From contig OY720348.1 of NCBI GenBank assembly GCA_963082975.1, positions 15,062,078-15,126,077 on the forward strand: DNA of 64,000 nt. The letters run 5' to 3'. Shown here in pieces: positions 44,450 through 54,935 of the stretch. The position numbers and the translations under genes were made by a program. Source of the DNA: Labia minor. Lineage: Eukaryota; Arthropoda; Insecta; Dermaptera; Spongiphoridae. Numbering within the stretch: the first letter of the stretch is position 1; the number at the start of each line of letters is the position of its first letter. Below the pieces are notes generated by a model that was not told the DNA's origin, searched no databases, and saw only the letters and a list, made by a program, of their open reading frames with translations.

Positions 44450-44640
44450 TGAAATGTATTGCATATTCTTTAAATAATAAAAAAAATACCATTTGAAAAT
44501 CAAATTTAAATTTATTTATATTTTTAATCTGAAGAGAATACACAAACAATGGCCTATGTTACCATAGAGATATATATAATATATAATCCGAATATTCACA
44601 GGATAAACTAAAAATAAAAAATAACAAGAAATACTACAAT
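44450..44640 (-). repeat. gypsy-2 5' LTR (approximate)
   Basis: Immediately beyond the primer-binding site lies an AT-rich block beginning TGAAATG on the plus strand. On the minus strand it has TATA-like sequence near 44570-44590 and an AATAAA near 44510. The outer edge is uncertain and no second LTR is available for comparison. Confidence 0.4.
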
Positions 44641-44657
44641 ATGTAATTAAGGAAAAA

Positions 44658-44989
44658 ATGTATCAATTAAAATGTAGGATTCAATTTCTTTGGTGTCCTG
44701 GACATGTCGGTATCATTGGAAATGTCATCGTTGATAGTTATGCTAATCAGGCGAGATTAACTGGTGATTATCTTAATTTAGCTTTCCCTGTCTCGGACAT
44801 TATGCCCTTTATTAGAGAAGAAATATATAAAAAGTGGCAACTTGATTGGAATGAATCATCAATGACGAAGGGTAGTCATTTTCATTCATTGATGCCATTT
44901 ATATATAGAAGACCATGGTTCCACAATACAAACATTTATAGGAAAATTATTATATTAATTCTAAGATTAAGATTCAATCATGCTACCAC
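44658..44989 (+). pseudogene. LINE ORF2: RNase H end and C-terminal part
   Basis: The frame continues the LINE of 38475-40537 after the gypsy insertion. CRIQFLWCPGHVGIIGN is the RNase H block carrying a conserved His, followed by the IREEIYKKWQLDWNE and YRKIIILILRLRFNHATT segments. These are typical of I/Jockey-type LINEs with an RNase H domain. It is cut at 44989 by a hAT. Confidence 0.8.
44982..44989 (+). repeat. Left target duplication of hAT
   Basis: GCTACCAC, repeated exactly at 45977-45984. Confidence 0.9.
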
Positions 44990-45976
44990 CAGAGCCGTCC
45001 TAAGATTTTCGGCGCCCGTGGGCTCCTAAAATTTTGCGCCCCTTTTCATAAGAAATTACACAGAATGGTTAGTAGGAGCGAGATGGGTATACAAAAGTGT
45101 CCCAACTAGAAATTGTAAATTTATTATAATTAGACCAATGCAATAAACTAAAACATAAAAGGAATTAAATCAAGAAACATAAGTATTATTAATTATGAAT
45201 TTTGAAAATCTATATAATTCTTTAAAACAAAAAATTTATGCAAAATTAAAAAACAACCTATATGAACAAAAACAAGCTATATAGTATAAAAAAAGAAAGT
45301 TATATATTTATTTTCCTAGCTTTTTCTTTTGTGCAAATTAATAAATAAAATCACCCGAATTTTAGTTATTAAATATATCACTCTCTATAGACAAAATACT
45401 CCAATCATTTAATTTGCTCTGTCCCAAAGAAGATCGCAGATAATTTTTTATCCTTTTCAGTGCCGAAAAAGATCGTTCACCGCTGCAATTTGTAGTGGCA
45501 ATACTTAAAAAAAATGCTCAGTGCTGTGGCCACGTTAGGAAAAGTACACTCAATTTTTTTTTTATTTTTTTATTGTTCTTAGACTAAGTTCTACAGTAGA
45601 TATATTTTCTTTATTTTCTAATAAATTCACGTATTTAAAATAAAGACATTCTTCAATAAGATTTGAAACATTTGTGTTAAAAATCTTATATATCAAAATT
45701 TCGCCCGCACAACATTCTCAAACTGCACAATTATCGCTGCTGTTAGGTTTCTTATTAAAATTATTTATTCAATGAATAATGAATAAGAAAAATAGATATG
45801 TATTTTGAATGTGCATGATTAAAATCTTTGAAGTGCCGTCACTCCGGGTTGGAGGCGACTATATAACTACTACTTAATAATAAGAAAAAATATATAAACC
45901 AATAAAAAATGCCGCCCCCAGAAGGCTTGCGCCCTAGGGTTATAGCCCAATTAGCCCTGTGGTTAGGGCGGCCCTG
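44990..45976 (-). mobile_element. hAT element with dimerisation-domain remnant
   Basis: The ends are CAGAGCCGTCCTAAGATTTT and ...GGTTAGGGCGGCCCTG, inverted repeats of the CAG(G/A)GC-CG-CC type, with perfect 8-bp duplications. On the minus strand about 45505-45365 encodes the end of a transposase: SIATTNCSGERSFSALKRIK and then LRSSLGQSKLNDWSIL, up to a stop. This is the hAT C-terminal dimerisation block in its ZMYM1-like form. Upstream coding is eroded, so it is non-autonomous. Confidence 0.85.
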
Positions 45977-45984
45977 GCTACCAC

Positions 45985-46255
45985 CCCGCATAAACTTTAT
46001 CTATTTAATTTAAGAGAACATCCATTTTGTGATTGTAATAATGAAATAGTGGCAGATATAAATAATTTATTTTTGGGGTGTAAAAAAAATAAAAAAGCAA
46101 TGCAATTGACTTCCTTTATGTTGATATTAAAAGTATAATTCAACTTCCTATAAACTTTACTTGTATTCTATCTTATTTACAAAATAATTTTGTGTCGTTT
46201 AAAAATTTTTTTTATAAATTCATTATTAAATCTAATATATTTATATAATATAATG
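45985..46255 (+). pseudogene. LINE ORF2 C-terminal Cys/His end
   Basis: After the hAT the LINE frame resumes with KLYLFNLREHPFCDCNNEIV and NNLFLGCKK, the C-terminal C-x-C...H-like knuckle of I/Jockey LINEs (His is replaced by Asn in the NNLFLGC copy). It frays into AT-rich sequence by 46255. Confidence 0.7.
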
Positions 46256-46275
46256 TTATATTTTTTTTTTTTCCA

Positions 46276-47492
46276 TTGTGGAAAACTTCCAATATAATGA
46301 TCTTATTTAAAAAAGGTGATCCAAAGAATATTAAAAATTACAGACCGATAACAATTACTTCGAATATCGGAAAAATATTTATGAAACTAATTAATAATCG
46401 ATTGGAAAATATCCTTACAAATTCGCAGTCAGTAGAACAAGCCGGATTCAGGAAAAACTATTCAACATGCGACCATCTGCACACATTAAATCAAATAATT
46501 GAAAAATCAATTGAATATAAAATAGAAATTTACCTAGCGTTCATAGACTACGAGAAAGCCTTCGACTCGGTTTATCAAGAGAGTGTCTTTCACGCTATGA
46601 TATCTCAAGGTGTGGACACTGGATATACCAACCTAATCAAAAAAATATACGAGGATTCGCAGGCAAGAGTTATTATTGATGATCCTGGACCTTTCTTTAC
46701 TGTAGAGAGAGGCGTTAGACAAGGGGATCCATTGCCGCCATTGTTATTTAACTGTGCTCTAGAAGAAGTGTTCCGTCAACTAAAATGGGAAAAGAGGGGC
46801 CTAAGAGTGAACGGACGATATTTAAGTAATCTAAGATTCGCTGACGATGTGGTCGTTATAGGGACATCAAAAAAGGAAATAAAAAGTATGATTAGAGAAT
46901 TAAATCAAGAAAGCAAAAAAATTGGCCTCAAAATCAACAACAAAAAAACAGTGATAATTACAAATTGCGACGAAAGAGATATTTCTTATGGAAAAAATGA
47001 ACCGCCCATCATATGTAAAAAAGAAATAATTTACCTGGGTCAAAAACTAAATTTTAATAAATCAAGAACATATGAAGAATTAACAAGAAGAATAGGAATA
47101 TCTTGGGGTAAGTTTTGGGGCTTGAAATTTATCTTAAAAAACAAAGAACTAGATATATCGTCTAAAATAAAAGTTTTTAAAAAGTGTATCATACCAACAC
47201 TTACTTATGGCTCACAAACATGGACGATGATAGAAAAAATATCGACAAAATTAGAAACCACTCAGAGAAGTATGATAAGAAGTATACTTGGTGTGAGAAG
47301 GATGGATAAGCAACGAATAACCGATATTTACAAGAAAACAAAGGTGGAAAATATCAACATAGCTGTAAGGAAGTTGAAATGGAGATGGGCAGGACATGTG
47401 GCGAGGATGAACAACGATAGGTGGACAAAAATCACTACCGAATGGTGTCCATTGGATAAAACCAGAAATCGAGGAAGACCGCCAAATAGATG
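46276..47492 (+). pseudogene. LINE-2: reverse transcriptase
   Basis: A long open frame covers most of a LINE reverse transcriptase: MILFKKGDPKNIKNYRPITI, then EQAGFRKNYSTCDHLHTL, AFIDYEKAFDSV, GVRQGDPLPPLLFNCALEE, catalytic box RFADDVVVIG, and a C-terminal KLKWRWAGHVARMNNDRW block ending RGRPPNRWSK. This pattern is the common insect/crustacean endonuclease-reverse transcriptase type (RTE/CR1-like). The canonical SPLLF is PPLLF here. The N-terminal endonuclease is missing (5' truncation). The frame is open up to a hAT insertion at 47501. Confidence 0.85.
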
Positions 47493-47500
47493 GTCTAAAG
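47493..47500 (+). repeat. Left target duplication of hAT
   Basis: GTCTAAAG, repeated exactly at 48598-48605. Confidence 0.92.
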
Positions 47501-48597
47501 CAGGCGTCGGCAACCTATGGCACGCGTGCCAGGCTTGGCACGCGATGGGGTTCTGAATGGCACTCTACAAAGTAATAAGGGAAATCGCGAAAATATCGAG
47601 ACGAAGTGATTTTTAAATAAGAGAAAATGTTTAATTATAATTATTAACAACATTTCCCCGAATTGAACGATAAAGAGTGGTTATGTAAATTGATGTTTCT
47701 GACTGATATAACTAAACATCTCAATGAACTAAACTAAAGATTGCAAGGAAAACCCAAAACTGTGCTCAAACTTTTTGAATATTGGACAGGATTTGCTACA
47801 AAATTAAATATATTTTTATGTAATATTAATACTAGCACCTGCAAATACTTCCCAAATGATATAGCGCTTGCAAATAAATCGACCATAGACAAAGATGAAC
47901 TTAAAACCTTCGTTGAAGCACTTAAAGATGAATTTTCCAGAAGATGCAAAGACTTTGAAGCTCATGTGCCTATATTTTCCTTCCTCATAAAACCAGATTT
48001 AATAGATCCATTAATAATACCGTTTGATTTTTTAATTTTTGAGTGGATGAATGTTGATAATTTTGAAATGGAACTTATCAAACTAATATCTTCAGAATTA
48101 TGAAAAACAAAATTTAAAGAATTACGAAAAAATCTGGAAGATGACTCTACGCAAAAATTGACTTCTATATTAAATTGTTGGATGTCATTGCCGGAAAGAT
48201 TTAATTGTTTAAAGAAAATTGCATGTGCTCTCCTTTCCGCTTTTGGTTCCACATATCTCTGTGAACAAATTTTTTCTCACATGAAACATATTTTGAGTCC
48301 ACAAAGAAGTCGTTTAAGAACTGAACATTCAGGATCTTGTATTAAATTAAAAGTCACAAATTATACCCCTGATATTGAAATATTAAGCATAAATGTGCAG
48401 GGGCAAGGTTCGCATTAAAAATTTTTAATTTATGTTAGAATTTTATGTTATTTTTTTAATAAATATGTTTAAAAGATAAATTTGGTAAAAAATTCTTCTC
48501 CTCTAGAACCCCAATATAATTTAGAAATAAGGCGGCACCCTGAATCATATTGGTAGAGTGGCTTGGCACACCACAGCTAAAAGGTTGCCGACCCCTG
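47501..48597 (+). mobile_element. hAT element inserted in LINE-2
   Basis: The ends are CAGGCGTCGGCAACCTATGG and ...TAAAAGGTTGCCGACCCCTG, a classic hAT pair. Perfect 8-bp duplications flank it. It carries the C-terminal half of a transposase (next entry). It interrupts LINE-2 between RGRPPNRWSK and the last 37 codons, so it is younger than LINE-2. Confidence 0.93.
47729..48418 (+). pseudogene. hAT transposase C-terminal half (ZBED5/GTF2IRD2-like)
   Basis: The frame reads LQGKPKTVLKLFEYWTGFAT, then DELKTFVEALKDEFSRRCKD and, after one in-frame stop at 48101-48103, NCWMSLPERFNCLKKIACAL and CEQIFSHMKHILSPQRSRL. The last is the hAT dimerisation block; the domesticated ZBED5, FAM200 and GTF2IRD2 proteins share this architecture. 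The BED finger and the N-terminal half of the catalytic region are absent. A single stop in otherwise clean coding sequence points to recent loss of function. Confidence 0.8.
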
Positions 48598-48605
48598 GTC
48601 TAAAG

Positions 48606-48718
48606 AGTTCATTAGAGAAGTCGGAATAGACTGGATGAAGACTGCAAGAGATAGGTCAAAATGGAAAAGACTGGGAGAGGCCTATGCCCTAAAAGGGCCT
48701 AGTTCCATACAAAAATAA
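48606..48718 (+). pseudogene. LINE-2 C terminus
   Basis: The frame resumes directly after the hAT duplication with FIREVGIDWMKTARDRSKWK and ends at a stop at 48716-48718, then poly(A) and an (ATT)n tail at about 48818-48835. Removing the hAT and one duplication leaves a continuous LINE frame. Confidence 0.85.
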
Positions 48719-49117
48719 AAAAAAAAAAAAAATGTATATAAATTTGTAAATATTATTATTGTATTTATATTACTATTTAATATGATTATGTACATGTAAG
48801 AACTAATAAAGGCTATTATTATTATTATTATAATGTTATATTTTATTTAATAATTTAATGATACTTTATATTGTTATGTATTTAAGTATTTAAGCATCAT
48901 GTAATGTAATGACCAAATGGTTAGTTCCCGAGGTCAATATTTTTCATTTGTTGTTTTTTTTTTTATGTCTTTTTTTCTCACTTCTCTTGTTTGTTTGTTT
49001 TTTTCCTTTTCTTGTTCTTGTTATTAAATAAACAAAACAAAATACCCTATTTTTTCATATTTTCATATATAAAGTACATATAGAAAATAAATAAATATTA
49101 TTAACAAATATAAATAA
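48719..49117. other. LINE-2 tail and AT-rich sequence
   Basis: Poly(A), an AATAAAGG motif near 48808, an (ATT)n tail and T-rich sequence. No gene. Confidence 0.6.
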
Positions 49118-49370
49118 TTAGAATAAAATATTTGAATAATATTGTAAGGCGGAAATAAAAAAGCTAGGCTTTTTGAAGACTTTTAACAGTTTCACACAGC
49201 TCACATTGTCCAGGACTGCTTCTTGATAAGTAGAAGGAGATTCTGAAGGTAAATTTCCAGCCATTAATGCCGTCATCAGATTAACTTCAAAGTCATCATA
49301 CTTAGAAGGTAATTTACGATTTCGTGTGCTTTCCGGAAGTACGATTTGCTTGTCAACCACAAGCTTATGA

Positions 49371-49450
49371 ACTAGTATATATTTTATAATTGATAATACA
49401 TTAATCGATTAAAAATGGATCTTTATTCACAAGAAGACAGAAAATATAAC
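49371..49450 (+). repeat. Satellite-monomer fragment inside copia
   Basis: It matches the satellite block from ACTAGTATATATTTTATA through TTAAAAATGGATCTTTATTC and the AAGAAGACAGAAAATAT start of the short frame. It separates two adjoining parts of the copia protein, so it was inserted there. Confidence 0.7.
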
Positions 49451-49595
49451 TAATTGTTCTTCTTCATTATCAGAAATTGAATCTTCATATTCTATTGAAA
49501 CTAGTTTATCTTTTCGTCTTAAAGTTTCATCAAATTTAACTGATTTTGCTGTAACGACTTTGGGGAAAATTGGATCCCATAAACGATAATGATTA

Positions 49596-49600
49596 GGTGT
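49596..49600 (+). repeat. Left target duplication of LTR-like insertion
   Basis: GGTGT, repeated at 50934-50938. Five-bp duplications are typical of LTR retrotransposons. Confidence 0.75.
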
Positions 49601-50933
49601 TGTTAACGCCTAACGCTTAACTGCCTGGATTTATTGGTTTATTTTTAAATGGAAAAATTTGCTTCAATTAAAATTCCCTCCTTGAAATCATTTTTAATTT
49701 CTCCATCACCGCTCTCGATGCTTTGGTCTTCCAAGGTCGTTTTTTTTTCTTATCTTTCTCTTACGTTTTGGACTTCAGAAAGATAACATAAAAATTATAT
49801 ATTTTGCTCTGGCCTTAAGCGCCCATTTTTTTGTTAAAATTTACAAGAATTATTTATTTCCTTTTCTGATTCTGAAGCCAAACCGATTAGCAAAAGGATT
49901 GGATTTTTTGAATAAATCCCAAGTTGGAATCTAAAGTAAAGGAAATCCAATTTCTTCATTATTATTCTCTTTTACGCTAAGGTATAATTTTCATTTTTAC
50001 ATATTATATTCTTGATTCAGAGTAATTTTTATCTCTGCAATCTTTTACATTACTTAGCATTTATGTTAATTCAATTACCAATATAATATAAATTTTATAT
50101 TGATAATTGTGCTTTTTCTAATTATTTCTTTAGAGATTAAAATAAAAATATCTTGTAAAGAAATATATGCCTTGAGCACTTTGGTAAGTTAAATCAAATT
50201 GTTTGATCTTAACTTTTATGATTGTATTAATTTATTAATATTATTCAGAATTATTAATTACAATTTATTATTGTATCATTTTTAAACACTATTAACCTTA
50301 TTAAAAGGTTATTTAGTTCTAATGTGTTAATCACGTTGGTTAATTATTTTCTTAAATTTATGCTTACATATATATAACATATGTTTTAGCACTTGATTAA
50401 GTTAAATCAAATTCTTTGATATTGGCTTTTATAAATATATTAATTTATTAATATTATTTGAAATTAATAATTACAATTTGAGAATTGTATTATTTTTAAA
50501 CTAATAATCTTATTCAAAGATTATTTAGGTTTAATTTTTCAATCATTATTTTTATTGATTATTTCCTTGAATTTATAATTAAATATTAAATCTTGTAACA
50601 TCTTGTTGTTATATTTAAAGTGCATTGAACATTGATTAACAATTTGTATAATAACTTGTTTATTTTAATTCAAATATTAAATTTATAACGTTTTTTGAAT
50701 TCTGCTATTTTATTTCTATTCATCTACCTGACTCTGTTTTATTACAAGACACCCTTACAGCAACTTGATTTTGCAACTATTAGAGGACTAAGAAACAACC
50801 TGATAATCTTTGGAACCTTCCATCGCAGTTTACTTTTAGTATTCGCCCGATTGAAGAATTTTTGTAGTTTTTTCTACTACTCATTGTGGTATAGTTCTAC
50901 TGATATCTACCATATCTCATTTTGGCTTTACCA
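49601..50933. mobile_element. 1333-bp solo LTR or TRIM-like element
   Basis: The ends are TGTTAACG and TTTACCA (TG...CA), with 5-bp flanking duplications, splitting copia coding sequence exactly between two adjoining codons of its protein. No internal gag or pol is seen. A ~213-bp unit (starting near 50176 and again near 50389, with GTTAAATCAAATT-TTTGAT blocks) is tandemly repeated and diverged inside. A solo LTR is the simplest reading. A non-autonomous LTR element is the alternative. Confidence 0.65.
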
Positions 50934-52033
50934 GGTGTATATCCAATCATAATAAGAGATTTACATCATTCATCTAGTTTACCACTTCGATCTTCTTTTG
51001 GTATGTGTGAGTGTATATGCCTTGCTTTCAAATACTTTCATATTACTTATAAAAATTTTTCTATCATACCATATTTCAGCTGGAATTTTATTTGTTGCTT
51101 TGGTGGGGAGACGATTTAATATAAATACTGAGGTTCTTACTGCATCATACCATAAATCTTTTTCTAAACCTGAATCAAGAATTAAGCATCTTGACATATT
51201 CATTATGGTTCGATTCAGAAGTTCACAGACTCCATTTTGTTCTGGATTTCTCGGTATATTATATTGAATTATAATACCCCGTTTTTACAAAAATCTTTAA
51301 AAGAATCTGAGATATATTCTCCACCATTGTCGCACCTAAAACGTGAAAATCCAACATGAAATTTATTTTTAATCATAGCTTCGTATTCTTTAAATTTAAT
51401 TAAGTAGACATATGTAAAATGAGAAAAATGATCTATGAATGTTACATAATATTTAAAACCATCATAAGATGCTGGCAGTTGGTCCTGAGACATCTGAACT
51501 TACAACTTCTAATATACGTTTCGGTTTTAAATTGTCATCAATTGATTTAAATGTTGATCTTGTCATCTTTCCCTTTAAACAAATTTCACAAATAGAATCA
51601 GATTTATACATTTTGATGAATGTCCCATTTTTCTATGAATTAGATTTTTACTTTCAGAAACATTGAGATTTGTGAAATGTTGAAGATTGACTTCGACAGT
51701 AAATAAATTCCCCTTTTTTATTCCTTTAAGAAATGATTTTCCATTTTTTTTTTAAATATACTTGTCCATTATTAAAAAGTACTTCACATCCTTCAGCTTC
51801 AGCTCTTGAGACTGAGAGAAGATTAAAAGATAAATCTGGACATATAGCAATACATTTATTAGTTTATTTAATACAACGTCTATTAAACTCTGTAAATAAC
51901 GTACCTCGTTACACAGTAGTAATTTTATTATCTTTCTTGGCTATATTAAACTCTATGTTGACATCTTCTACATCACAAAGAAATTTTTCAACATCTGGAC
52001 CAATAAGATGTTAGGTGCACCCCGATAACAAAA

Positions 52034-54147
52034 TTTTTGGAAAAATCACCAGAAACGAAAAATGCTCGCAGTAGCCAAACAAATCCAATTAGTGATTTAA
52101 ATAAAAATGAATTGAATTATCTACCGAAAATACAAATGTTAATGACAATATTAGTAGTAATGATGAAATAAGAGATATAGGAGTTACAAATATCGACGAT
52201 GTTACTGAAATTGATGAAGCATATTCTGCTATGTGTATGGAACTAAATGATCCAGCTAGCTGGCCTTTAGCATTTACCAATAAAATGCTGGATATGATAT
52301 GATATGATAAAATGATGCCATATTTTGTTTCTGTTGTAAATTATTTGGCAAACAAGAAATAAAATTAGTTAACGAAGACTTCAATGATTGGCAATATACA
52401 TCTGAAAACTTGTCTCGCCACGAAAAAACATCTCTGCATAACCAAAACTGCACCTCTTGGAAAAAATTGGAATCAAATTTAAAAAGAAAAACTACAATTG
52501 TCAAGAATATGCAACGGTATTATGATACTGAGAAAAAACGATGGTGTCAAATTGCCACGCGCATATCTGTGGTACAATTTCTAGCTGGACAGTGTTTAGC
52601 TTTTAGAGGAACTTCCAACAAATTGTACGAAAAAAATAATGGAAATTTTCTGAAAGCAATTGAAATGATAGGAAAATTCGATGATATAATGACAGACCAC
52701 ATAAAACGCGTACAGGAATCAATCGCTTTAAAAAACCACATGCCACATTACCTGGGAAATCGCTTTCAAAATGAAATAATCACTATTCTTGCAGTCCAAA
52801 TTCAAAATTATATATTAAAATCAATAAAAGAGACAAAATATTTTTCAGTCATTTTGGACTGTACGCCGGATGCTGGGCATGTCGAGCAAATTACAATAAT
52901 AAAATGATGAAGTTGAAGTAAGAGAAAATTTCATTGGTTTTTATCAAGCTGAAAAAAGCACTGGAGAATTTTTTTATGACTTCTTAATTCAAAAATTAAA
53001 CCATCTTGAATTAAATATTAATTATATGAGGGGCCAGGGATACGATAATGGGTCTAATATGTCCGGAAAACATATTGGATTGCAAAAACGAATTTTGGAC
53101 AATTATCCACGAGCTTTATTTATGCCATGCAACGCACATACATTAAATTTGGCCATTAATGATGCAGCTAAAGTTTCGTTTTCAACAGTAGATTTTTTCA
53201 GTAATGTATCAGCAATATTCAATTTCTTCAGTGGTTCACCATTTAGGTGGCAAATTTTAAAGAATAATGTAAAGTCTTTAACATTGAAACAAGTTAGTGA
53301 AACTCGATGGGAAGCAAGAATTAAAGCGATTGGACCACTGCGACATGAATTAGGTGAAATTTATGACAGTCTTATAGAATTAGCCGAGGAATGTTCAACT
53401 CCAACAGTTCAACATGAAGCTGAATGTTTGGCAATGAAAATTAAATCTTATAAATTTATTTGTTCAGTAATAATATGGTATGAAATCTTTCAAAAGGTAG
53501 ATTTTATTAGCAAAATGATGCAGAAAGTTTCTTGGAATATAAGTTCATGTGCTGCATCAATTAAGGAAGTTTTGAAATTTTTCGAAAGCATTAGAAATGA
53601 TGAAAGTTTCGAAAATTATTTGAAAATTTCAAATGAACTTTGTAAACTATTTGAAACAGAACCGGATTTTCCTGCTGAAATTAGTGTACGTCGCCAACGT
53701 CACCGAAAACAATTTAGCAATGAAGGAGATGAAGATGTTCAATTTACTCCAAAAGAAAATTTTCAAATAAATTTTTACTATATAATACTAGATACAACTA
53801 TTTCATCTCTGACTACCCGTTTTGAAACTTTGTCAAACTTCGAAGATTGTTTTGAATTTCTATACAAATTTATTGATATGGTACATGAGGAAATAAAACA
53901 AACTTGTTTCAATCTTCATAATAAATTTAAAGATGGTGAATTCTGTGATATCAGTGGCGTAGAATTATTTGATGAATTAATTTCTTTGAAAATCATCATA
54001 AAAGACAAAAAGCAGCCTGAAGAACTAATTAAATTTTTATATAAAAACAACTTGGAGACTTCTTTCGTACTTCTTTTTGTACATAATAGAGAATCGAAAT
54101 ACCTCATCTACCTACGATTCACAAATGAGAGAATAATACTATTTTAA
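52034..54147 (+). pseudogene. hAT transposase, ZMYM1/DUF4371-like
   Basis: After an N-terminal acidic part with DPASWPLAFTNKML (52243-52290) and a short gap, the frame 52410-52907 gives the TTF/DUF4371-type region ending KYFSVILDCTPDAGHVEQIT, where DCTPD carries the first catalytic Asp. A frame change at about 52905 leads to 53026-54147: MRGQGYDNGSNMSGKHIGLQ (second Asp region), then MPCNAHTLNLAINDAA and SETRWEARI-like W motif. The C-terminal dimerisation domain is missing because P-element sequence takes over at about 54130. No inverted ends were identified. Confidence 0.8.
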
Positions 54148-54164
54148 GTACCGAACTGTAAATA

Positions 54165-54935
54165 AAAGTAAAAACATTTATTGAAATCCCTAAAAACAGA
54201 TGATGACCATCTACTAATACACCATCCAAAAAAAAAACGGATTTTTAGGTAAGTTTTATCAACATTTGTGTTGAAAATTAATTAATTTCGAATGTAAATT
54301 TATTTAAACATAAAACAATACTTTTTTTAGGATTTTTAATTTGCATCGAAAGTCTTAAAACTATGTATTTGGAGTTGGTTAAAAAATCTGAAATCCTCTC
54401 TTGTATACCAACGTACAAACTAAGTCAGGATCATTTGGAACTTTTATTCTCCACAATCCGGAGACAAGGAGGTTTCAATGATAATCTGACTGCTATTCAA
54501 TTTAGAAACGCATTCAGAAAAATCTTAGTACATACTGAGCTAAAAGAAACATCAACTGGAAATTGTATTCCATTGGAAGAAATTAGTATTCTTCATTGCT
54601 CTAGTTCATCCAAAGCTAACGATGTAATTAATGATACATTACAAAATAATATTTTCAAAAAAAATAGTTTTGATGAATCAATAGAAACTATTGAAATGGA
54701 CCATAGTTATTATGAAGATTTATCTAAATTGTCTGCTGTTTCAAAATATATGGTGACATATATTGCAGGCTTTGTTGTAAAAAATTTAAAAAAAAAATAC
54801 ATTGCGATGAATGTAATGCTGCACTCATTTCTTTAGAGGAAACATCATCCACGTTTTCTCTTAAAAAAAAAAGAGGATCTCTAGTGTTTCCCTCATTAGA
54901 TGTAATAAAAATATGTAGGAAAGCGGAATCACTAA
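54165..54935 (+). pseudogene. P-element (THAP9-like) transposase, C-terminal part, segment 1
   Basis: An exon up to 54249 is followed by a GTAAGT...TTTTAG intron (54250-54331) and then GFLICIESLKTMYLEL. The open frame 54363-54836 has TYKLSQDHLELLFSTIRRQG, the hallmark block of P/THAP9 transposases, then GNCIPLEEISILHCSS. It continues in another frame through YIAGFVVKNLKKK and a Cys pair. It is interrupted at 54935 by a hAT and resumes at 57138. The 5' part of this gene is absent. Confidence 0.8.
54928..54935 (+). repeat. Left target duplication of hAT
   Basis: ATCACTAA, repeated exactly at 57130-57137. Confidence 0.9.

Larger units (their letters stand above)
40538..44640 (-). mobile_element. 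Ty3/gypsy element gypsy-2, nested in LINE
   Basis: It contains the primer-binding site (TGGCGACGAGG on the minus strand, 44446-44436), Gag and Pol. Pol runs almost directly into LINE RNase H sequence at about 40537, leaving no room for a 3' LTR or polypurine tract, so that end is deleted. The 5' side has an LTR-like block up to about 44640. LINE coding resumes at about 44658. A short stretch beginning GATAAACTAAA is similar at both junctions (about 40531 and 44604), but an exact duplication is not clear. The shared primer site links gypsy-1 and gypsy-2. Confidence 0.75.
49118..52013 (-). mobile_element. Copia element, degraded and twice interrupted
   Basis: From right to left on the minus strand: integrase zinc region (about 51660-51510), integrase core (51493-51269, then 51203-50979), a GYTPGK-like junction at 50934, a 1333-bp LTR-like insertion (49601-50933), the YRLWDPIFPKVVTAKSVKFD block (49595-49450), a satellite-related fragment (49371-49450), and the RNRKLPSKYDDFEVNLMTAL to PSTYQEAVLD linker before reverse transcriptase (49360-49180). 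The reverse transcriptase itself is missing. Integrase keeps FIDHFSHFTYVYLIK and RFRCDNGGEYIS, containing the first two catalytic Asp residues. Inactive. Confidence 0.75.
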
